Assembly (NCBI GenBank): GCA_030744755.1
Contig: JASLPY010000031.1
Span: 1 to 53,619 of the forward strand
Length of the DNA: 53,619 nt
Origin: Kiritimatiellia bacterium
GTDB lineage: Bacteria; Verrucomicrobiota; Kiritimatiellia; UBA8416; JADHWI01
Reading direction: 5' to 3'
A program made the translations under genes and the position numbers. How positions within the stretch are numbered: position 1 is the stretch's first letter; each line of letters starts with the position of its first letter. Below are positions 36,883-46,542 of this stretch, in pieces. Below the pieces are notes generated by a model. That model was not told the DNA's origin. It did no database searches and saw nothing but the letters and a program-made list of their open reading frames with translations.

Positions 36883-37421
36883 AACAGGGTGATGCCGAGG
36901 ATGATGAGCGCCACTCCGAGTAAGGCACCTATGACTCCCCAGATGCGGCAAAGCGGGTTGGATCCCATTAAAACGCCAACTTCTTTTCGGAGCAGGTAGG
37001 GACTTAGAACCAGCGCAATACCCTGTACTGCCATGACATAGGCAAGAGTCACAATCACCAGCCTGAACGGACTGTCGGATCCGCGCGTGGCCTCGAGCAC
37101 TGGTGCAGGGATCAAGACGAACATACCTCCAAGCGCCCGCGCACCAAGAAGCTCGTCCATGAAGAACACTATAAAAAGGAACGTAACCGGCGCAAGAACG
37201 ACCAGAACCGGCTTAAGGTTTTCAAACCTGCCAAGCGGCGTAAGCCAGAGCAACCGCGCTGCCCAGAGCAGGCCCACGCCCGAGAACATCCAGCCGGCAA
37301 CCTTGTTCCGGGGAAGCGCCAGAAGTGTGTTTCTGGCCATGGCAGGACTCAGAACGAGGAAGATACAGAATGCCCCAATGACACTCCCAAGAACAAGAGA
37401 GACCGTTGCCAAGTTTATCAT
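36879..37421 (-). CDS. Multi-pass membrane protein (hypothetical)
   Basis: A 180-residue protein with about five membrane helices (starting MINLATVSLVLGSVIGAFCIFLV, then GLLWAARLLWL, LVVLAPVTFLFIVFFM, VIVTLAYVMAVQGIALVL, VIGALLGVALIILGI). I do not recognise the family. It overlaps miaB by 4 bases (ATGA) at its start, and its stop codon shares CTAG with the panE stop on the other strand (36879-36882). Confidence 0.75.
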   Translation of the reverse strand: MINLATVSLVLGSVIGAFCIFLVLSPAMARNTLLALPRNKVAGWMFSGVGLLWAARLLWLTPLGRFENLKPVLVVLAPVTFLFIVFFMDELLGARALGGMFVLIPAPVLEATRGSDSPFRLVIVTLAYVMAVQGIALVLSPYLLRKEVGVLMGSNPLCRIWGVIGALLGVALIILGITLF

Positions 37422-38755
37422 ACAACCGTTCCGTATATTGTCTGAGCCATGGCCCGCTCAATGCGTACAGTAACTACATTCCCGCGCTCGACCCCTTCTC
37501 GGGGAGGGAAAACCACTATCTTGTTCGTCCTGCTTCGTCCCGACCACCTATCGGAATTCCTTAGGCTTTCGCCCTCTACCAGCACCTCTACATCGTGCCC
37601 AATCAGCTTCTCGTTGATGGCAAGGCCCGTGACGTCCTGATCGGCCAGGAGAACGTGGTTCCTGCGCTGCTTCTCGTCATCCGGTACATCATCATCCCAA
37701 TCCGCTGCCGGAGTTCCAGGCCGCGGAGAGTACTTGAAAATGAAGGCGTTGTCGAATCCGATTTCCCGCATGAAGGAACTGGTCTTCTGAAAATCCTCCT
37801 GGGTCTCTCCGGGAAAACCAACGATGACATCCGTTGTCAGTGCGATCCCCGGCATTGCCGACCGGAGGCGTGCAACCGCATCACTGTACCCGTCCGATGT
37901 GTAGCCTCGACGCATCGCCTTGAGTATCCGGTCTGATCCTGACTGAAAAGGCAGGTGCAGGTGCTCGCAAACAGCCGGAAGTCCGGCCATGGCCCTGACC
38001 AATTCGTCCGAGCAACCTTCCGGATGACCTGACGTGAATCTGACACGTGATATGCCGTCGATATTGTTCACGGCTTCCAGCAATCTCGGAAGAGGATCCT
38101 TGAAACCAGCCTCTGAGTGATGGTCATCCGGCCAGACTGAGTTCTTGCGCCCGTAAAGTGTCACGCTCTGTCCCAGCAGAGTAACTTCCTTTACCCCCGC
38201 AGCAGCAAGGCTGGTCACCTCCGAGATTATCCCCGCGGCAGGCCTGCTCCATTCCCCTCCCCTGACAGACGGAACGATGCAGTAAGTGCAGCGCCTGTCG
38301 CAGCCAAAAAGAATGTTGACGAACGCAGAAATGCCGCCTTCCTCGTGACCACACAGCTCTTCGGAGAAACCGCCTTCCTCATCGGCATCCAGGACGGGGC
38401 CCTGGCCCGCCTGCACGCAGTCCACAATTGCGGGGATGGCCGACAACCTATGGGTTCCAACGGCGAAATCCAATCCGGGAACCTTTTCGAAAAGCTGATC
38501 CTTGCGGCGTTGAACCATGCAACCGATAACGCCTACAATCCGGTTCTCGTGGGTTCGCTTGGACGCTACCATGAGACCCAGTTTTCCAAGCGCCTTATCC
38601 TCTGCTTTTCCGCGAACACTGCAGGTGTTGACCAGCACAAGGTCCGCATCGTCTTCCACGGAGTGCGTCCAGCCGTGACGCTGCAACAGCGACGATACGG
38701 ATTCCGAATCGCGCTTGTTCATCTGGCATCCGTAGGTTCTTATGTGAAACTTCAT
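37418..38755 (-). CDS. miaB: tRNA-2-methylthio-N6-dimethylallyladenosine synthase
   Basis: A 445-residue radical SAM methylthiotransferase. First Fe-S cluster cysteines in RTYGCQMN, NTCSVR and IGCMVQ; radical SAM cluster in CDRRCTYC; then LLGQSVTLYG, VGFPGETQEDF and KYSPRPGTPA; a C-terminal TRAM domain ends near TIYGTVV. The methylthio cap is added at A37 of tRNAs reading UNN codons. The family also has RimO and MtaB; CDRRCTYC and the N-terminal motif fit MiaB. It shares a base with the AsmA-like gene stop (TAATG) and overlaps the next gene by 4. Confidence 0.93.
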   Translation of the reverse strand: MKFHIRTYGCQMNKRDSESVSSLLQRHGWTHSVEDDADLVLVNTCSVRGKAEDKALGKLGLMVASKRTHENRIVGVIGCMVQRRKDQLFEKVPGLDFAVGTHRLSAIPAIVDCVQAGQGPVLDADEEGGFSEELCGHEEGGISAFVNILFGCDRRCTYCIVPSVRGGEWSRPAAGIISEVTSLAAAGVKEVTLLGQSVTLYGRKNSVWPDDHHSEAGFKDPLPRLLEAVNNIDGISRVRFTSGHPEGCSDELVRAMAGLPAVCEHLHLPFQSGSDRILKAMRRGYTSDGYSDAVARLRSAMPGIALTTDVIVGFPGETQEDFQKTSSFMREIGFDNAFIFKYSPRPGTPAADWDDDVPDDEKQRRNHVLLADQDVTGLAINEKLIGHDVEVLVEGESLRNSDRWSGRSRTNKIVVFPPREGVERGNVVTVRIERAMAQTIYGTVV

Positions 38756-40866
38756 TACTCTGATCCCGTTCCGCCCGGAGTGATCTCCGCGTCTTGATCG
38801 TCACCCTTCTGCTCACCGTTTTCGCCGGTATCCGCGGATTTAGCCGGTGAATCATTGCTTTTGGTGAGATTACCCAGTCCCACGCGCTTGAGGATAGCAC
38901 CGGGGAGGTCGGACGGTCTTCTGGGTCTATCCGGAGCATCACCGCTCTCCCCCGGCTCGTCCGGATCCACGGGGGCCCCGGTTTCGTCCGGTTTATCAGT
39001 GCCGTTATTGCGTTTGCCCAGGCCCAGGCGCTCGAGAAGTTCGCTGGAGAAATTGATCGGGTACCATTCGGGTTCGGTCGTGGTTCCCTGGAGCCTGAAT
39101 TCGAACAGCTTGCTGATAGGCCAGGTAATAACCCTGAGCAGTTTACCGACCAGGGGATGGCTCTTCATCAGCGTCAACTGAACTGTGAAGTCCAGGTTCT
39201 GGTTGAGATAGTAATCCCCTTTCCCTTTCAGGCTCAGAACGTCACCCTCTATGCCCACATTATCAGAGTGCATTTTCCCTGCACCCACCACGAAGTCAGC
39301 CTTCGCATCACCCTGGCGAAGGACGAAGTCGAGTCCCGGGACGATCTTGGCCATGTACTGGGAAAGACCTCCGAAAATCGGAAGCAGGAGAACTCTCCCG
39401 TCCCGTATCTTCAGGTGCACATCTCCTTCAACCAGTTGCGAGTGATTGGTAGACAGCGGCCCTTTCAGGTTAAAACGCGTAGAGAACATCCCCTCGTAAT
39501 CCCGCTCCGGGTCGGAGCTTAGAATCTTGGCGATCTGCTCGAAATCGGCATTGTGGGTATTGAAATGCGCTGTATACCAGCAAGTCGTCGAACTGCCTGA
39601 AGGAGCGAAGAGCTCAAGACCCGCGTCGAAATCCGCGTCGAACAGCCGACCTTTGACATTCGACAGGGTGTTTGTCGCTCCCTTGATTGCAAGGTCGAAA
39701 GAATACTGATCGGTTAGAATGTCACGGTAACCCACGCCCCTGCCATGGGCCGATCCAGTGATATCATGGAGCGAGCGATCCTTCAGTCCCGCCACGCCCC
39801 TGGCGGATATTGTGAAAGCCCCTTCCAGTCTTACCTTCTGTGCGACCTCGTTGGTAAAGACCCCGATCATGCTCGCAAGAGCACGCGGACTAAAAGATGA
39901 TTCAACGTCGAAATCGACGGTTCCCTTTTCCGGACGAACTGTGAACTTGCCGCTTGTGATTCCTTCCGGTCGCACCACCAGCATTGGACCAACGCTCAGA
40001 GTGGACGCCCTGTCCGTAATCTCGAGATGCGTCTGCGCATCGAAGCGAAGAATGTCAACACCCCTGTAAGCACAATCCTGCATCCACACCTTTCCATCAA
40101 GACTGAGGCGACGTCCTTCCCTGAAGGACCTTCGAAAGTCGATCGTACAACGCGGAGCCATACCGGCAAAATCGAACCTGTTGATCAGTTTCTCGCTTGA
40201 GCGCATTTTCCATGCGGAGATCAAAGGCAACAGGATATGCGGGTCAAATGTTGTCTCCACGCTGACGTCGAGGACTTTCTGATCCCTCTCGTAGCTTGCC
40301 TTTCCGGTCATGTTCTCTGCGCCGGATTCCTCCCCTACAACAGCCCTGATGTCTTCAGCGTACATGGTCATGCCGAATGACCGCAACTTGAAGTAGACTT
40401 TCTTCAGTCTAACTCCCCTAAAATCCATATCCGACAGCTCAATAGCAACAACGTCTTCACGTTCCACCGGCCGCGCTTTCCGCGGTTTGCCTTTCATCAT
40501 CCCGGGACGATAGATACCACGGCTGATTTTGAGTTCCTGGACAAACTGGGCACCCGTAAATGGTGCCATGATATCGACATCGCCTACGATTTCCTCCGCT
40601 TCAAGTGCCGCGGGGCCCACGGCGCCCTTTCTGTAGACCTTGACGTCCCGGAGAACAACACCTTCAAGCGGGTGAAACTGAACGAGGGCGGGATCGATGA
40701 CGAAACTACCGCGGTTGAGTTGGTTCATGAGGATCTGCGTGGCCCATTCAGGAAACCCGAAACTGCCCAGGTAGATTACGAGAAGTGCGACAGAAAACAG
40801 GAGTACAGTCAACATCCGGAGGATGTATCGTAAGAAAGAGGGGCGGTTCTTGGTGCGCGTCGTCAT
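38755..40866 (-). CDS. AsmA-like envelope protein
   Basis: A 703-residue protein with one N-terminal membrane helix (residues about 15-35, LRMLTVLLFSVALLVIYL) and a long beta-rich body. The region about 430-590 is like the AsmA C-terminal domain (FNLKGPLSTN, DVHLKIRDGRVLLLPIFGGLSQYM, GDVLSLKGKGDYYLNQNLDFTVQ). AsmA-like proteins are thought to bridge membranes in lipid transport or outer-membrane assembly. The C-terminus is acidic and Pro-rich. It overlaps the upstream DUF4340 gene by 4 bases. Confidence 0.8.
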   Translation of the reverse strand: MTTRTKNRPSFLRYILRMLTVLLFSVALLVIYLGSFGFPEWATQILMNQLNRGSFVIDPALVQFHPLEGVVLRDVKVYRKGAVGPAALEAEEIVGDVDIMAPFTGAQFVQELKISRGIYRPGMMKGKPRKARPVEREDVVAIELSDMDFRGVRLKKVYFKLRSFGMTMYAEDIRAVVGEESGAENMTGKASYERDQKVLDVSVETTFDPHILLPLISAWKMRSSEKLINRFDFAGMAPRCTIDFRRSFREGRRLSLDGKVWMQDCAYRGVDILRFDAQTHLEITDRASTLSVGPMLVVRPEGITSGKFTVRPEKGTVDFDVESSFSPRALASMIGVFTNEVAQKVRLEGAFTISARGVAGLKDRSLHDITGSAHGRGVGYRDILTDQYSFDLAIKGATNTLSNVKGRLFDADFDAGLELFAPSGSSTTCWYTAHFNTHNADFEQIAKILSSDPERDYEGMFSTRFNLKGPLSTNHSQLVEGDVHLKIRDGRVLLLPIFGGLSQYMAKIVPGLDFVLRQGDAKADFVVGAGKMHSDNVGIEGDVLSLKGKGDYYLNQNLDFTVQLTLMKSHPLVGKLLRVITWPISKLFEFRLQGTTTEPEWYPINFSSELLERLGLGKRNNGTDKPDETGAPVDPDEPGESGDAPDRPRRPSDLPGAILKRVGLGNLTKSNDSPAKSADTGENGEQKGDDQDAEITPGGTGSE

Positions 40867-42794
40867 TCTTCTTCCGGTGCCGGCACGGGTGCCGTGATAT
40901 CACGGGTCAGTGCTTTCACCAATCCCCCGGGGAGCACGAAAAGTATATCCTGACCTTTAACCATGGCATACACGCCGTCCATCCCGGCGCTGTTTCCTAT
41001 CAGGACAGATTTCTGGATGCCTTCATCCCCGGTTAGACCCAGGGTAAGCATAACGCCGGGGGGGTCCAATCCGTAGATCGCGAGGTCGGCTATGTCCTGG
41101 GCCTCGATCCGCAACGCCCTGAGATTTGCAACCATGAACAGAGCATCGTCTATAACCTTGGCCGCTGCCATTTCATCCGGCGAGGCCGTTTTTGTCCACG
41201 CCCCTTTTTCGTCGCGGGATACAGTCTGCTCCTTGTCGCCCCTGGTGAGGGTCAACCGCACCACGTTGTCAACGGGCACCGCGAGCATTGTCCTGTCCCT
41301 GAAAACCAGGGCGTTCTGCGGGTCCATTCGGACGTCTTCCACCATGGCGACCGGCATCTCAAGCACTGTTGCAGAGCCTGCATAAGATGCATAGACGATC
41401 TTGCGGTCTTCAACGGGCAGACTGATGTAGAGCTTCTCAGGCACTTCCACTTCTGCCTCACGCGGGGGGGGTGCATCCTCTTTCGGTTCCTCGTCAGTAA
41501 CGGGTGCACCCGAAAGCGGACTCTCACCTCCCAGTTGTATACTCCACGCGGGCGGAGCAAGACCGAACGCCGCGAGGTCCGTTGCTTCTCCTTCCACGAA
41601 TGCGCTTGCCTCCCACCGGGTCAGCTTCCCGATGGCATCCGAAACAACGTGGTTGTCGGCCGGTGCCTGCAGCGGCTCAACGATCCACCATCCTGTTTCC
41701 GGCTTCTTGACCAGCACAACCTTGTGGTCATCCTTCTCGACCGCAAAATACCCCACCCTTTCCGGTTCAAGCTTGAAGACCGTTCGTTCCCGCATATCGT
41801 TGACAGAGACACTGAAAGCGTTGAGAAGCTCCTTGTGAACGCCATAGATTGAATCGGCGTCCTTCTTCTTCGCATATACCAGTTCTTCGTTCTCGGCCAA
41901 CGGTTTACCCAGGAGAAGTTCTTCGCCCACTTCATTGCCGTTGATCCATACGGCAACCCTTACGGATTCGTCTTCGCCCAAACCGTAAGGTTCAATCCTG
42001 GATTCGGCGGTTACCTCCGTCGCTGCCATTGGAGTGATTACGTTGCCGGTGTCCTCAACGGGAGGATCCCAGACGAATTCCCGTGCAACTGATGAAAAAA
42101 GAGTATCGAGCATCTCCTCGATCCTGCCGGTATCAGCCCTCGTGGAAATTGGCTGCTGAATCGACCACCCGTCGGCGTTTCGGAGCAACTGTATGAAGCC
42201 GGTTTCCGCGCTCTGGATCTCCAGGCGTGACGTGCGCGCAACATCACCATGAAAGAGGGCGCGGTCTCGCAGTACCTCGGCACCAGCGGGAATCACACTC
42301 AGCAAGACCTTGGGAACGGCCACAACTTCAGACTCACCCACGACGCGAACGTAGACAAGATCCCCGAGGGGGGCATCATCGCCCACCAGGAGTGTGCGTC
42401 TTCGAATACGGTCACCGATGACAATCCTGGCCCGGGGCTCCAGGAGCCCGTAATCCGCCAGCGTCAAATCCCTGGCTTCCCTCTGGCTGGATGACACCAC
42501 CTCCCGCCCCGAAAGCGTCTCCAGCACACTCAGAATCCGGTCAATTTCACCCTTGTCGGCGCGTGCAGTCAACGGCCGGCGCAGAAACCATGTCGAGCCC
42601 TTCCTGAAAGCTTCGATATCTACGTCGGCAGTATGGACACTGAGGAGCTGCACGTCCTCCGCAACGGACGCAAGAAAACGGTCCACGTCGCGACCCTCCG
42701 CGTCTTCCTTTTCCCGGCGTTGCATGGTAAACCACACGGCACACAGGAGCAGACCGGCAAAGACAATCAACCAGAGTGTAGTCCTTAATCTCAC
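40863..42794 (-). CDS. DUF4340 repeat protein
   Basis: A 643-residue protein with an N-terminal membrane helix (LRTTLWLIVFAGLLLCAVWF) and several DUF4340-type repeats, each beginning with a line such as FLRRPLTARADKGEIDRIL, WSIQQPISTRADTGRIEEML or WWIVEPLQAPADNHVVSDAI. DUF4340 proteins of unknown function are often encoded beside GldG-like ABC accessory proteins, as here. It lies 28 bases after the GldG-like gene. Confidence 0.85.
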   Translation of the reverse strand: MRLRTTLWLIVFAGLLLCAVWFTMQRREKEDAEGRDVDRFLASVAEDVQLLSVHTADVDIEAFRKGSTWFLRRPLTARADKGEIDRILSVLETLSGREVVSSSQREARDLTLADYGLLEPRARIVIGDRIRRRTLLVGDDAPLGDLVYVRVVGESEVVAVPKVLLSVIPAGAEVLRDRALFHGDVARTSRLEIQSAETGFIQLLRNADGWSIQQPISTRADTGRIEEMLDTLFSSVAREFVWDPPVEDTGNVITPMAATEVTAESRIEPYGLGEDESVRVAVWINGNEVGEELLLGKPLAENEELVYAKKKDADSIYGVHKELLNAFSVSVNDMRERTVFKLEPERVGYFAVEKDDHKVVLVKKPETGWWIVEPLQAPADNHVVSDAIGKLTRWEASAFVEGEATDLAAFGLAPPAWSIQLGGESPLSGAPVTDEEPKEDAPPPREAEVEVPEKLYISLPVEDRKIVYASYAGSATVLEMPVAMVEDVRMDPQNALVFRDRTMLAVPVDNVVRLTLTRGDKEQTVSRDEKGAWTKTASPDEMAAAKVIDDALFMVANLRALRIEAQDIADLAIYGLDPPGVMLTLGLTGDEGIQKSVLIGNSAGMDGVYAMVKGQDILFVLPGGLVKALTRDITAPVPAPEEE

Positions 42795-42822
42795 GTTTAC
42801 TTCCTAGAACGAGCCCCGAACA

Positions 42823-44337
42823 TCACCGCTTTCGGACAAGCCTCACCATTAAACCCAGGAAGGCCACCGCCAGCGGCATGCCTACCACGATGGCCACAAA
42901 GGCCGAGCGCCATTGGCGGCGACTCATCTCCATGCGCAATTCCCCCGGCGCCTTGGGAGATATGGCCAGGAGGGCTTCCCTTTCTATAAGCCAGTTGATC
43001 GAGCTCAGAAAGATATCCATGTTCCCTCCCACGCCACTGGCGAGGGCGTTGTTGGAGACGAAGTCGCAGTCGCCAACCACCACCATGCGCGTGGGCCTTA
43101 TTTCCACGTCTATGCCTGGAACCGGGCCCTTCTCAACAGCCACTGCCACGGACACAGGACCGCGCCGGTCCACATCGGGATCAAACCTGGGCGGCGACTC
43201 CACCAGGTCATATTCCGCCCAGCCCTCGGGAGTCGTAATGGCCAGAACGGAGACATGCGGCCTGTCCGCCGGCAGGTCCGAAACTTTCTCCACCGGCTCC
43301 AGTGGTTCAACTGAACGGGGCAGGTAGAACATGGCGGTTATACCTTTGAGCTGCCGGGTAATGTCATGCGAACCATAGTCCTTTACAACCAGGTCGCGCC
43401 CCGTCAGGGTGAGTCCCATCACCACGTCCCGCGCCAGCTTCACGCCCCACTTTGTCAGCAGGTCTTCGAGACCCGTTTCCACCACCGGTTCAAGAAGCAC
43501 AAGCAGCCTGCCGCTGCGATCAAGGTAGTTCTCGAGCATGTCGACTTCCGCTCGAGAGAGAGATCTGTCCGCACCGGCAATCACGATGGCACTGCAGTCT
43601 TCCGGGACTCCCTTGTGTTCGGCCAGCAATAGAGTCTTCACCTCGATATTGTCGCGCCCCATGGCCCTCGCCAGGGAGGAGTAACCGTTCAGCTCGCCGA
43701 AATTGCTGACCGACCTCTCCCCGTGACCGGACAGGAAGTAGATGACCGGCTTGGTTTCCTGGGCGACACTCTGAATTGCCGAGGAGAAAGCTTGTTCCCC
43801 TTTGAAGCCTACCTTTCTTTTTTTGACCGATCGCCCTTCCTCGAGCGCGTAGTGGTAATCTGCAAGGTCCTTGCGCTTAACGTACTTCTTGCGCCCCGCG
43901 CAATGGAAAACCACGACATTGGCATTTGCCACCGAATATTCCTTGGCCAGTTCCCTGGTTCGGGCGAGGTCGCGGTCAGGGTCAACGATCTCGATATTGA
44001 GGCGCCTCGGCCCGGAGCCGGCTGCTTCGTACTCGTATTCTTTCAGAAGGTTCCTCACGTCTTCGAAAAGATCGTCGTTTCGCTGAAAAAACGCCACCAC
44101 GTCAACAGGGTCTTTCAGGCTTGCCAGCAACCCTATTGTCTTGTCGGACAGGCGGTAGTAGTCACGGGACGTGACATCCCAGCGGCGGAAGTAGTTTCTC
44201 GACAGGTAGTTTACCATCGCAACAGCGGCACCAAGGAGCAGCAGGCTGGCAAAAACGTTCAGACCCGTTGCCAACCGCCTGCCACGGCGGCGCCATATAC
44301 TGCGCAAAGCCATTTTGCTTGTTTCGGTGGTCGTCAT
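42823..44337 (-). CDS. GldG-like ABC transporter accessory protein
   Basis: A 504-residue protein with an N-terminal helix (about 24-45), an exterior domain, and a final helix (AFVAIVVGMPLAVAFLGLMVRLV). The periplasmic part has the GldG/ABC_transp_aux pattern: YYRLSDKTIGLLASLKDPVDV, PVIYFLSGHGERSV, ALARAMGRDN and LLVLLEPVVETGL. In Bacteroidota GldG joins GldA and GldF in a transporter tied to gliding; elsewhere the transported material is not known. The permease gene is 63 bases upstream. Confidence 0.88.
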   Translation of the reverse strand: MTTTETSKMALRSIWRRRGRRLATGLNVFASLLLLGAAVAMVNYLSRNYFRRWDVTSRDYYRLSDKTIGLLASLKDPVDVVAFFQRNDDLFEDVRNLLKEYEYEAAGSGPRRLNIEIVDPDRDLARTRELAKEYSVANANVVVFHCAGRKKYVKRKDLADYHYALEEGRSVKKRKVGFKGEQAFSSAIQSVAQETKPVIYFLSGHGERSVSNFGELNGYSSLARAMGRDNIEVKTLLLAEHKGVPEDCSAIVIAGADRSLSRAEVDMLENYLDRSGRLLVLLEPVVETGLEDLLTKWGVKLARDVVMGLTLTGRDLVVKDYGSHDITRQLKGITAMFYLPRSVEPLEPVEKVSDLPADRPHVSVLAITTPEGWAEYDLVESPPRFDPDVDRRGPVSVAVAVEKGPVPGIDVEIRPTRMVVVGDCDFVSNNALASGVGGNMDIFLSSINWLIEREALLAISPKAPGELRMEMSRRQWRSAFVAIVVGMPLAVAFLGLMVRLVRKR

Positions 44338-44400
44338 AATCTCATGTCATCTGTTTGCCATGTCTTCCACGCGCCATTGCCGGGTCACCTTCACCGGTGC

Positions 44401-45132
44401 TCATCGCCAACGCCTTGCTTCAAGCGCTTTTACGGCGGCGAAAAGCATGAAGACAGTTCCCGACACGTACATTACCAGTGGCCGGGTATCAATTGATCCT
44501 CTTGCGAAATCCACAATGTGCGTTTCTGCCGAAAGATACTCCAGCATCTGGTCCGAACCAACCGGGAGGTTCGACACCGCGGTGCGGATAAGAAAAGGAA
44601 AGCATATGGCGGTGAAGCAGCAGATTGCAGCGACTATCTGGTTTCTCGTCAGAAGCGACACGAACAAGCCTATCGATATGCAAAGTGAGGAGATAACAAC
44701 GAGAATCACACTCCCGCCAAGGATGTTTCCGGAATCAACTCCCTCCACGCCTGGACTGAATGCCGCCAGGATGTAGATCACGCCAACCGCAGGAGCAACA
44801 ACCACAAACAGGAACGAAAATGCCCCGAGGAACTTACCCATTACTACGGCAAGATCGGAAACCGGGGCCGTCATCAGGGTTTCCAGAGTGCCTGAGCGTT
44901 TCTCCTCGGTGAAAAGGCGCATGGTTATCGCCGTAACAAAAAACGGCATCCAGAAGAATATCGACACGAAAAGAAGTACTTCGAGTGATTCCTGCGATCC
45001 CGCATTGGATTCCGCCGCCTCCAGGAAAGTCCATCCCGCCACGACGAGAAAGACTGCGATCACAACGTAGGCAATGGGAGACAGAAAGGACGAGCTAAGC
45101 TCTCTCTGCCATATTATGAGGGTTTTTCTCAC
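44401..45132 (-). CDS. ABC-2-type permease (GldF-like)
   Basis: A 243-residue membrane protein with six helices. Opening MRKTLIIWQRELSSSFLSPIAYVV and the phrase MRLFTEEKRSGTLETLMTAPVSD are the usual GldF/ABC-2 features. It overlaps the ATPase gene by 4 bases, so they form one transporter with the GldG-like protein. Confidence 0.9.
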   Translation of the reverse strand: MRKTLIIWQRELSSSFLSPIAYVVIAVFLVVAGWTFLEAAESNAGSQESLEVLLFVSIFFWMPFFVTAITMRLFTEEKRSGTLETLMTAPVSDLAVVMGKFLGAFSFLFVVVAPAVGVIYILAAFSPGVEGVDSGNILGGSVILVVISSLCISIGLFVSLLTRNQIVAAICCFTAICFPFLIRTAVSNLPVGSDQMLEYLSAETHIVDFARGSIDTRPLVMYVSGTVFMLFAAVKALEARRWR

Positions 45133-46100
45133 TCCCTTTCTCCCTCCGTCGTCATGGCAACAAAAACGTCTTCAAGATTCTGCTTCTGCGCCGTCAACTC
45201 CCTGAGCGGCCACCCGTTGTCGAAAACGGTTTTGGCTATCTGGTCCCTGACATCCGAGCCCTTGCCACATTCGCAGCGCAGCCTGCACCATCGGCCAACG
45301 TAACTGCCGGAGACCCTGGTGACACCATCGACCTGCATCAGGTGCTTTCTTGCCGCATCAAGGTCCGCCTTAATCTCCAGGGCCACCTGCAGGTTCCCCT
45401 TCATCAAGCCAACCAGGTTGTCCGGCGTGTCCGAAGCCACTATCCGCCCCTCGTTGATGATCAGAACTCTTTCGCAAATCATCTCCACCTCGTGGAGAAT
45501 GTGGCTGGAAAGGAGCACCGTGTATCGATGGGCCAGGCTCTTGATGAGGGTCCTTATATGGCGAATCTGGTTGGGGTCCAGCCCGATAGAGGGTTCGTCG
45601 AGAATCAAGACCTCGGGTTCATGAACAAGTGCATCCGCGAGGCCCACACGCTGCTGAAAGCCCTTGGACAGTTGTCCTATAATGCGATCACGGGCATCGA
45701 AGAGGCCACAGGTTTGCATGACGTCCCCTACCCTGACGCGCACGTTCTTGCCACGCACCCCTTTCAGTCGCGCGCGAAAAGCCAGGTACTCGGCCACCCG
45801 CATATCCCGGTACAGCGGTACGTTCTCGGGCATATAGCCGACGTGCCTGCGTACTTCCATGGAGTGGGCAAAGACATCCTTTCCCGCAACCATCACCTTT
45901 CCGCCGCTGGCGGGAAGAAAACACGAGAGAATCCGCATGGTCGTGGTTTTTCCGGCGCCGTTGGGACCCAGAAACCCCACAATCTCCCCGCTTCTAACCT
46001 GGAAAGAGACGTCGTCAACCGCGGCCCTTCCACCAAAACGTTTTGTTAAGTGCTCTACCCTGATCACCGGCCCTGTCCCCTCGTCCAATGCGCCATTCAA
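45129..46100 (-). CDS. ABC transporter ATPase (GldA-like)
   Basis: A 323-residue ABC ATPase. Walker A GPNGAGKTTTMR, Q-loop region, signature LSKGFQQRVGLADAL, Walker B VLILDEPSIGLDP and switch His in SSHILHEVE. The C-terminal extension (about 235-320) is like that of GldA/CcmA exporters. First gene of the run leading to miaB. No clear promoter seen. Confidence 0.93.
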   Translation of the reverse strand: MNGALDEGTGPVIRVEHLTKRFGGRAAVDDVSFQVRSGEIVGFLGPNGAGKTTTMRILSCFLPASGGKVMVAGKDVFAHSMEVRRHVGYMPENVPLYRDMRVAEYLAFRARLKGVRGKNVRVRVGDVMQTCGLFDARDRIIGQLSKGFQQRVGLADALVHEPEVLILDEPSIGLDPNQIRHIRTLIKSLAHRYTVLLSSHILHEVEMICERVLIINEGRIVASDTPDNLVGLMKGNLQVALEIKADLDAARKHLMQVDGVTRVSGSYVGRWCRLRCECGKGSDVRDQIAKTVFDNGWPLRELTAQKQNLEDVFVAMTTEGERE

Positions 46101-46212
46101 GTCAATCAGCTATTATGATCTTTCCACCGCGCGCGTCAAGAACGGGAGGAGAGGAGCTTTTCCGCAGTGAGCCATTTGAACCGCGGGTAGGCGCGGATAT
46201 GGGGAGCTTTTT

Positions 46213-46238
46213 GACAGGATCTACAGAATCTACAGGAT
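46213..46238 (+). repeat. Short tandem repeat of CAGGATCTA type
   Basis: Three 9-base units, ACAGGATCTA, CAGAATCTA and CAGGAT, in a row at 46213-46238, preceded by a T run. The gap 46101-46336 has no gene. Confidence 0.6.
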
Positions 46239-46253
46239 GGGAGGTATCAGCAG

Positions 46254-46293
46254 GGGAGAGTGGTAGATTCATTCACGATTCCGACACTCTCCC
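46254..46293 (-). other. Nine-base inverted repeat after the small membrane ORF
   Basis: GGGAGAGTG (46254-46262) pairs with CACTCTCCC (46285-46293) around a 22-base loop. It lies 43 bases after the small ORF stop on the minus strand and could be its terminator, but no T run follows. Confidence 0.35.
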
Positions 46294-46336
46294 GTAACTC
46301 GAATGCCAGATACCAGAATCACCGTACCAGGCAGCC

Positions 46337-46510
46337 CTATCGTGCGATAATCATTGTTGCCACAAGGGTGATGCCGCCGACGAGCGCGCAGCGAACCGCC
46401 CAGGCACCTTCGACCTCGAACATTGTTAGAACGGCACCACCAACCATCAGCAACACACTGACGGCTGCAATTGCCCCGAGAATATAGCGCACGGTTTGGC
46501 CTTCAATCAT
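46337..46510 (-). CDS. Small two-helix membrane protein
   Basis: A 57-residue ORF starting MIEGQTVRYILGAIAAVSVL and ending ITLVATMIIAR. Two hydrophobic segments (about 9-28 and 38-55) are separated by a short acidic turn (FEVEGAW). It lies 32 bases after the receiver gene on the same strand, and so is probably co-transcribed. Family unknown. No strong ribosome-binding site. Confidence 0.5.
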   Translation of the reverse strand: MIEGQTVRYILGAIAAVSVLLMVGGAVLTMFEVEGAWAVRCALVGGITLVATMIIAR

Positions 46511-46542
46511 GATTCTCAGGTGGACTCCCTGTTGTTCATCTT

